Source: Marinobacterium marinum
Lineage (GTDB): Bacteria; Pseudomonadota; Gammaproteobacteria; Pseudomonadales; Balneatricaceae
Direction of reading: 5' to 3'
DNA: 64,000 nt
NCBI RefSeq assembly: GCF_013868415.1
Contig: NZ_JACEMT010000041.1
Location: forward strand, 248,001 to 312,000
Shown: positions 58,545 through 64,000 of the stretch, in pieces
How positions within the stretch are numbered: position 1 is the first letter of the stretch
Layout of the letters: each line of letters begins with the position of its first letter
Program-made: the position numbers and the translations under genes
The notes under the pieces: model-generated
What the model was told of the DNA's origin: nothing
What the model saw: the letters and a program-made list of their open reading frames with translations, nothing else
The model's database searches: none

Positions 58545-60197
58545 CTAATGAACAGCACGTCCGCGCAACGCCAACTCTCTCAGCTGACGACGACAGACCT
58601 TGCCGATGGGGGTACGCGGCAACGCACGACAGAATTCCACCGTTCTTGGCACCTTATAGGCTGTCAAGCGCTCGCGACAATAGTCCCGCACCTGGCGGAT
58701 GGACAAGCTTGAATTCGCTGGCACCACATACAACCTGATCTGCTCATTGCCGTCACTGTCCGGCAGCCCCACCACGGCACACTCCAAAACATCAGGATGG
58801 CTGGCGATAATGCTTTCCAGCTCACTGGGGTATACCTTGAAACCGGACACATTAATGATCTCTTTGCGCCGATCAATAATTTTCAGATATCCATCCACAT
58901 CCAACTGACCAATATCCCCGGTATCCAGCCACCCTTGCTGAAGTACCTCCTCGGTTTCCTTGCGCTGATGCCAGTACCCCTCCATCAATTGAGGGCCACG
59001 CACCCAAATATTGCCACTTTCGCCTGTAGGCAAGGGCTGGCGGTCCACATCCAGAATTCGCACCTCCGTACCCGCCAGAGGCTTACCCACCGTCCCGACA
59101 CGAACCTGGCCCGGACGGTTCACACTGACCACTGGTGAACATTCCGTCAGGCCGTAGCCTTCACAGATCTCTCCACCGGTAACATCACGCCACAACCTGG
59201 CAACCGAATACGTCAGCGCCATGCCCCCGGAAATGGTCAATTTCAATGATGAAAAATCCAGCCGTTGGAATTCAGGCTGTTGGCACAGATGAGTCAGCAG
59301 AGGATTGATGCCGGCCAGCACGGTAGGTTCAAGACGATCCCAGCACCGAATCAAAGCCCTGGTACGGCGCGGATCAGGTATCAGCTCGACATGGGCCCCC
59401 ACACTGAACATCAACAGCGTCAAGGTGAAGGAATAGATATGATAAAGAGGAAGAGGCTGTAACAAGCGCTCACGTCCCGGCTCCGTGTACAGCTGCAATA
59501 CTACTCCCAGCTGCGCCAGATTACTCAACAGCGCTTTCTCACTCAGCATGGCACCTTTGGCCGGTCCGGTCGTACCGCCGGTATATTGCAGCAGTGCCGG
59601 CCCGGTATTGGACACTACGGGTCGCCACACCCGCCCGGCCCCGATTTGCAGAACATCCGGTAACGACACCTGAATGATGTCAGACCCGACTCGGCCGCCA
59701 CGTAGACCACGACCGGCCTTCAGCCGTTTCAGCCTGACCAGCAGATTCAACCACTGCCGCCGAGCAACAGAGTGCAGATCACCCAATTCGGTCGTAATCA
59801 GATAGTTCACTTGAGATGTCGGTGCCACCGACAACTGCTCCGGCGCAACCGGTGCCAACGTCACCCAGGCTCGCGCCCCCGAATCACGCAACAGTCCGGC
59901 CGTCTCTTCCGACGACAACATGGGATTGGCATTAACCACCACCAAGCCGGCCCTGCGCGCACCAAACAGCACAACCATATACTGCATGACGTTCGGCAGC
60001 TGCAGCAGAATACGATCGCCGGGTAGAAGATCCGTTTCATGCTGGACCCAGGCCGCAAAGCGCCGTGCGCGGCGGTCCAGCTCGGCAAAACCTATCACGC
60101 CGCCCATATGCCCGAAAGCAGGCCGTTCGCCAAAACGCTGCGCCAACTGAAGCAAAAGATCAGATAAACTGGCAACGTCCGGACCAACCGCCTTCAT
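58545..60197 (-). CDS. AMP-dependent acyl-CoA synthetase/ligase, FadD-like
   Basis: 550 residues of the ANL superfamily. The ATP motif is LLQYTGGTTGPAKGAML (FadD-type), with EGYGLTECSP, GWLDTGDIGQLDVDGYLKIIDRRKEIINVSGFKVYPSELE and the catalytic Lys in RTPIGKVCRR. It should activate a carboxylic acid, probably a medium or long-chain fatty acid, with ATP and CoA. It begins three bases after the yafJ-like gene and is the last gene of a tight run. The substrate is not certain: the N-terminal third is divergent from FadD. Confidence 0.87.
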   Translation of the reverse strand: MKAVGPDVASLSDLLLQLAQRFGERPAFGHMGGVIGFAELDRRARRFAAWVQHETDLLPGDRILLQLPNVMQYMVVLFGARRAGLVVVNANPMLSSEETAGLLRDSGARAWVTLAPVAPEQLSVAPTSQVNYLITTELGDLHSVARRQWLNLLVRLKRLKAGRGLRGGRVGSDIIQVSLPDVLQIGAGRVWRPVVSNTGPALLQYTGGTTGPAKGAMLSEKALLSNLAQLGVVLQLYTEPGRERLLQPLPLYHIYSFTLTLLMFSVGAHVELIPDPRRTRALIRCWDRLEPTVLAGINPLLTHLCQQPEFQRLDFSSLKLTISGGMALTYSVARLWRDVTGGEICEGYGLTECSPVVSVNRPGQVRVGTVGKPLAGTEVRILDVDRQPLPTGESGNIWVRGPQLMEGYWHQRKETEEVLQQGWLDTGDIGQLDVDGYLKIIDRRKEIINVSGFKVYPSELESIIASHPDVLECAVVGLPDSDGNEQIRLYVVPANSSLSIRQVRDYCRERLTAYKVPRTVEFCRALPRTPIGKVCRRQLRELALRGRAVH

Positions 60198-60200
60198 GCT

Positions 60201-60983
60201 CTACTCCTTCAGCTGCGCCTCAACTTCCCCATCCACAAACACAACCAGCTCACCGGGCTCAAGCTTCTGCCACTGCTCGTTATCGGTCAAGGGGTCTGTC
60301 GCAATTACCGTTACCACATCATTCGGGGTTGTTTCAGCGCCAAAATCCACACTGACCTCGCAATCCTTCAGGCTCGCCTCGCCAAAAGGTGCTCGTCGCG
60401 TAATCCAGGCCAGGCGCGTGGTGCAATAGCAGAACAGGTGAACGGATTCACTGAGCAGCATATTAAACACCCCCAGCGCACGCAGTCGTTCGCAACAGGC
60501 ATGAATAAAGTGCAGCAATTCGCCTCTGTCAGCGGGGCATTCGGGATAACGCTGCCGAATCTGATCCAACAGCCAGCAAAAGGCATATTCGCTGTCGGTG
60601 GTACCTACCGGGTGGTAAAACGTCAATGGCCAGTCAAAGACCGACTTGTCCAGCTGTCCATTGTGCGCAAAGGTCCAGGTATGACCCCATAATTCACGAC
60701 TGAAAGGGTGAGTATTTTCCAGACACACCGTGCCCACATTCGCCTGGCGAATATGACTGATGACCACTCGACTCTTGATCGAGTAATCCGCCACCAGGCG
60801 GGCGATGCGCGAGTCGGCGCTGGGCTCGGGGTCATGAAAGCTGCGCAGCCCCTTGCCCTCGTAAAAAGCGATACCCCAGCCATCCCTATGTGGCCCGGTG
60901 CGACCGCCACGCTGCATCAGTCCGGTAAAACTGAAGCAGATATCCGTCGGCACATTGGCACTCATCCCCAGTAATTCACACAT
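60201..60983 (-). CDS. yafJ: Class II glutamine amidotransferase, YafJ-like
   Basis: 260 residues. The N-terminal nucleophile Cys2 (MCELLGMSANVPTD), GGRTGPHRDGWGIAFYEGKG, HIRQANVG and the FAHNGQL motif form a complete Ntn amidotransferase site. There is no synthase domain, so the ammonia acceptor or partner is unknown. It lies three bases after the bactofilin gene and three bases before the ligase gene. Confidence 0.9.
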   Translation of the reverse strand: MCELLGMSANVPTDICFSFTGLMQRGGRTGPHRDGWGIAFYEGKGLRSFHDPEPSADSRIARLVADYSIKSRVVISHIRQANVGTVCLENTHPFSRELWGHTWTFAHNGQLDKSVFDWPLTFYHPVGTTDSEYAFCWLLDQIRQRYPECPADRGELLHFIHACCERLRALGVFNMLLSESVHLFCYCTTRLAWITRRAPFGEASLKDCEVSVDFGAETTPNDVVTVIATDPLTDNEQWQKLEPGELVVFVDGEVEAQLKE

Positions 60984-60986
60984 GCT

Positions 60987-61463
60987 TCAATCCTCCTTGC
61001 GGCCCAGGGTAATGCGATCCGGAAGGGTATCAATGAGCGTATGCTCCAGATCTTCGATCAAACCCTCACCTTGTACCGGCACTTCCGGCCGGTACTCCAA
61101 CCTTGGAGGCGACTGCTGCATGCGGCGCTCCCCCAGAAAACAACCCTGCGGATCGATACTCAACTTGTCACTGCAAACCTGCCCCCTGACCTGCCCGCCT
61201 CGCTCGATATGCAGCGATGCACAGACAAGATCACCTTCCAGCAGCCCACTGACATTGACATGCTGCGCAACAAGGCTGCCACGCACCACCCCATGCCGCC
61301 CGATCGAAACGTCATCGACCGCTTCCAGGTGTCCTTCCACGACACCATCCACATGTACCTTGCCGCTCACACGCATGTCCCCCGTCAGCTGATTGCCGCG
61401 GGCAATAATGGTTACTGCGTTCCGGCCTGATTTAGCGGATACATCGCGCTTAAGGATTCCCAC
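60987..61463 (-). CDS. Bactofilin (polymer-forming cytoskeletal protein)
   Basis: 158 residues from a GTG at 61463, which has a strong GAGGAGGTG site; the start lies 52 bases inside the end of the M23 peptidase gene. The central bactofilin beta-helix spans about residues 15-115, with repeating GxVHVDGVVEGxL-like turns (GKVHVDGVVEGHL, GLLEGDLVCASLHIERGGQVRGQV). The tail to 158 is extended and charged. Bactofilins polymerise without nucleotide and position cell wall enzymes; the adjacent peptidase is the obvious partner. Confidence 0.93.
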   Translation of the reverse strand: MGILKRDVSAKSGRNAVTIIARGNQLTGDMRVSGKVHVDGVVEGHLEAVDDVSIGRHGVVRGSLVAQHVNVSGLLEGDLVCASLHIERGGQVRGQVCSDKLSIDPQGCFLGERRMQQSPPRLEYRPEVPVQGEGLIEDLEHTLIDTLPDRITLGRKED

Positions 61464-62344
61464 GGCACCTCCTCAACTTCGGTAAACAGGGCATTAAAAT
61501 TATCCAGCCCCCACTGCAGGAAAGGCTCGGGGTTCAGGGGTTGATACATGAAGCGCACCTCGTAATGCAGATGCGCCCCCGTTGAGCGCCCGCTGTTGCC
61601 ACTCAATGCCACCTGCTGCCCCTTGTGCACGAAGGTGCCGCTCTCGACCTGCACTTCCTGCAAGTGCGCATAATAGGTTTTAAAGCCGAAATTATGCTGC
61701 AAAACCACCAGGTTGCCAAAACCACTGCCCTTGCGATACCCGGCGTACTCGACAACACCGTCAGCCGTGGCATAGACAGGCGTACCCTTGTCCGCCTTGA
61801 AATCCATGCCATTGTGCATTTTGCGAGTTTTCAGTACCGGGTGTCGTCGCATGCCATAACTGTCATTGATCCTCTCGGCTGACACTGGCACACCATTGGG
61901 GATACTGTGCAACAGGAACAGACGTTGCCGCGCAGCCATGCGCGTCATCTCCAGCCGCTGCTCCATGCTGACCCCTTTGGGCGCCTGCACCAGCCCCAGG
62001 CGCGTTTCCAATGAGCTGAGCGTTGCACCGATCTCCTGATTTTCCTCTGCCAGACGTGCCCGCTCTGCACTCAAATCTGAGAGCGAACTGCCCAGCTCAT
62101 CCAGTTCGGATATATACAACTGCTGCGTTCCCAACAGCAGCTGATACTGTTCGCTCAGATCCTGATGATCACGCTCCAGGTCATTTAAATCATCATGCGT
62201 TTTCACCAGCAACCAGTTGGAAACAAAAAAACTGAGCCCCGACAGCAAGACAAACGTCAACAGCAGGTAGGCCAGTAACTGATGCAGAAAAATTTGCCGT
62301 GACCCGTGGCGGGTCGTCAGCGTCAGAATCAACTTGCGTCGCAA
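61412..62344 (-). CDS. M23 (LytM) family peptidoglycan endopeptidase, membrane-anchored
   Basis: 310 residues if the TTG at 62344 is used (AGGG eight bases upstream; product begins MRRKLILTLTTRHGSRQIF); a TTG at 62365 would add seven residues. One membrane helix (LLAYLLLTFVLLSGLSFFVS) is followed by a periplasmic coiled coil (about 55-115). The LytM zinc site follows, with HNGMDFKADKGTPVYA and GAHLHYEVRF. It should cut peptide cross-links in the wall. Gene coupling with bactofilin is like the CcmA/Csd pairs that shape curved cells. Confidence 0.9.
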   Translation of the reverse strand: MRRKLILTLTTRHGSRQIFLHQLLAYLLLTFVLLSGLSFFVSNWLLVKTHDDLNDLERDHQDLSEQYQLLLGTQQLYISELDELGSSLSDLSAERARLAEENQEIGATLSSLETRLGLVQAPKGVSMEQRLEMTRMAARQRLFLLHSIPNGVPVSAERINDSYGMRRHPVLKTRKMHNGMDFKADKGTPVYATADGVVEYAGYRKGSGFGNLVVLQHNFGFKTYYAHLQEVQVESGTFVHKGQQVALSGNSGRSTGAHLHYEVRFMYQPLNPEPFLQWGLDNFNALFTEVEEVPWESLSAMYPLNQAGTQ

Positions 62345-62510
62345 AAGAGATACCCTGCAAATCAAAAGGAGCCACTATAAGCGATTAGCACGCACACCTC
62401 CATGTACAAATCACTCGGGATATGCGTGTTAAGCTGACAAGTTTGACGGCACCCTGTCGATTTTACGTTAGACTGATCACTGGATTTCAGCAACCCAGCG
62501 GAGTAGATGG

Positions 62511-64000
62511 ATGTTACCGCTCAGTATTTATTTCTCGGACGAATACCGACTCCTGTCCCGCCAGCAGCTGGCCAAAAGCCTCGGCCAGTCCTTTGCACTC
62601 CCCGGTCAGTCACTGACCGACAGTTGGCAAGCTCTCAAGCCCTATTTGCCGCCATTACAGGGACATCACGAGACCGAGCCGGACGAACTTGCGCTGATTG
62701 ACCTTGCACAAACACAACCCTTGACGGCCGAAGCCGCAAACCAGTGTTTCAACCGCTACCTGAAGCACCTGGAGCAGCCCGGCCCGTCCATCCTACTGAT
62801 CAACCCCGCCGACTTGCATCCCCGTTACGAAGCTCTGAAGCGAAAGCTTATTCGCGAAGGGGTCTGCAATCGCCTGCACGCCCTGGCCCTGTCGGCACGG
62901 GAAAACCGCCATCACCTGATCCTGCGCGTTCCCGGCGAAGAGACCCTGGAACTCACACTGGAAATACTGGCAGCCTGTCTGGCCCGGCCCGATCTGGACA
63001 ACTGGGGCCACCTGGGCATCTGCCTCCATACCAGCAGCAAGCGTATACTGCCGACCCTCGGCTGGCTGGAGCATCTTGGCCGCTCCTTGAATACCCGCAT
63101 TCCGATCAAACTCATCAGCGGAATGCCCGAACCGGAAGAAATTCTGAACGCACAGCAGGCTGGCTATATACGCTACCCGGTACTAACCGACCCCGAGCAA
63201 TGCCGTATCAGCCATGAGCTTTGCCAGTATTTCCTCCAGAGCCCCAACAACCAGAGTTTACACGCTTCGCTGTTGTCTCATCACCCGACACCCGAACGCT
63301 TTGAACCGCCACCGGCCCCCTCGGATATTTTTCTGCCCATCCGCAGTAACGTTGTTGGCACACCGGCAGGACAGACTCTGACTGATACTGCCCTGACCGA
63401 CGCACTGGCACAACGCAGCCGGCAGGCCTTTGATGCCAAACCCCTGATCAACGGGGCCAGCCTGTCTAATGAGACGACCCGAGAACGCCTGAACCCGGCG
63501 CAGGTTGAGCAGACACTGGGGCAACTGCACCCCGCCACGGAAGAGCAGGTTCGTCAGGCCATTGAAGCCGCACAGGATAATCAGCAGTCCTGGAACCTGG
63601 CCGGCATCAAGCAGCGTACCGGTATTATCCAAGCCTGGGCCGAACGCCTGCAACAGGAACAGCATGCCCTGATTGCGACCTCAATCCATGAAACCGGGCT
63701 CAGCGTCCGTGATGCGCAGGCCGACCTGCGCACCGCCATCAACCTGTGTTATTACTACTGCAATCAGGCTCACACCAAGCTTACTCCCCGCACGCTGCAT
63801 GGCTATCAGAACGAAGACAACCGGTTGGAACTGCACGGACGCGGCATCTACCTATGCCTGACCGATCACAACGAACCCTTCGCCACAGCTATCGGCCAAC
63901 TGGCGGCACTACTGGTCAGTGGCAACACTGTCCTGTTGCACCCCGATTCGAGCTGTGTCGCCAGCCTCAGCCAGGCGTTCGGGCTGCTTCTGGAAGCCGG
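62511..64000 (+). CDS. PutA-like protein, degenerate proline dehydrogenase plus P5C dehydrogenase start (runs off the window)
   Basis: The frame is open from the ATG at 62511 (GGAG seven bases upstream) to the last base, 496 codons without a stop. Residues about 80-250 resemble the PutA proline dehydrogenase barrel: NPADLHPRYEALKRK, ETLELTLEILAACLARPDL and YIRYPVLTD. From about 310 the aldehyde dehydrogenase domain begins: PLINGASL..RLNPA and EEQVRQAIEAAQDNQQSW. Several residues essential for proline oxidation are not kept. The N-terminus is also short: in PutA the second domain starts near residue 520-620. This is a divergent paralog rather than the housekeeping putA. The catalytic Cys of the second domain is beyond the window. 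Confidence 0.8.
   Translation, partial: MLPLSIYFSDEYRLLSRQQLAKSLGQSFALPGQSLTDSWQALKPYLPPLQGHHETEPDELALIDLAQTQPLTAEAANQCFNRYLKHLEQPGPSILLINPADLHPRYEALKRKLIREGVCNRLHALALSARENRHHLILRVPGEETLELTLEILAACLARPDLDNWGHLGICLHTSSKRILPTLGWLEHLGRSLNTRIPIKLISGMPEPEEILNAQQAGYIRYPVLTDPEQCRISHELCQYFLQSPNNQSLHASLLSHHPTPERFEPPPAPSDIFLPIRSNVVGTPAGQTLTDTALTDALAQRSRQAFDAKPLINGASLSNETTRERLNPAQVEQTLGQLHPATEEQVRQAIEAAQDNQQSWNLAGIKQRTGIIQAWAERLQQEQHALIATSIHETGLSVRDAQADLRTAINLCYYYCNQAHTKLTPRTLHGYQNEDNRLELHGRGIYLCLTDHNEPFATAIGQLAALLVSGNTVLLHPDSSCVASLSQAFGLLLEA

Overview
This window is chromosomal DNA from a gammaproteobacterium. The core-gene content and order (ruvCAB beside aspS/yebC, ybgC-tolQRAB-pal-cpoB, dapA-bamC, perM/bepA, divergent etfBA/etfDH, dusA-tal-mlaA) resemble the Oceanospirillales/Pseudomonadales side of the class, for example a Marinobacterium-like marine bacterium. 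That placement comes from gene order and protein character read by eye, not from a database search. Coding density is high and base composition is moderately GC-rich, except for one AT-rich patch at about 8.1-9.6 kb.

Layout. 1-8008 (+): the 3' part of gloB, mltD, a small membrane protein, and a yejABEF oligopeptide ABC importer operon. 8009-9624: an AT-rich island with one secreted protein of unknown function and about 470 bases of AT-rich non-coding DNA. 9675-15454 (-): ppiD, tRNA-Asp, hupB, lon and nfuA, with a good hupB promoter and a possible heat-shock promoter before lon. 15538-24465: ybiB (trpD2-like), rlmD-rluA, dapA-bamC, bcp, perM, a tusA-like gene and bepA. 24615-31980 (-): nadA, two identical tRNA-Lys genes, queC and the complete Tol-Pal cluster. 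32055-38001 (-): a dksA-like gene, ruvCAB, yebC, aspS and a HIT hydrolase. 38065-43523: a GNAT-like protein, a Na+/H+ antiporter, a flavin reductase, a small orphan gene and etfBA. 43772-48423: etfDH followed directly by a 2.96-kb group II intron. 48586-54217: dusA, tal, a STAS/PP2C regulatory pair, mlaA and a porin. 54566-64000: hrpA, then a tight run on the minus strand (M23 peptidase, bactofilin, YafJ-type amidotransferase, AMP-dependent ligase), and the 5' part of a divergent putA-like gene.

Common themes are the cell envelope (MltD, PpiD, BamC, BepA, Tol-Pal, MlaA, porin, M23/bactofilin), RNA modification (RlmD, RluA, DusA, QueC) and electron transfer to quinone (EtfAB to EtfDH).

The most notable object is the intron at 45422-48382. 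Its first base follows the etfDH stop codon. The last 14 exon bases are matched by two complementary segments inside the intron (EBS2 8 of 8, EBS1 6 of 6 in a hairpin loop), which fixes the 5' boundary from sequence alone. The RNA upstream of the maturase gene is about 1.17 kb, roughly twice the usual size, and full of stems. Other points of interest are a putA-like gene whose proline dehydrogenase half looks catalytically dead, a partial copy of the tRNA-Asp 3' end that looks like an old attachment site, an AT-rich orphan secreted protein, and an MlaA without a lipobox.
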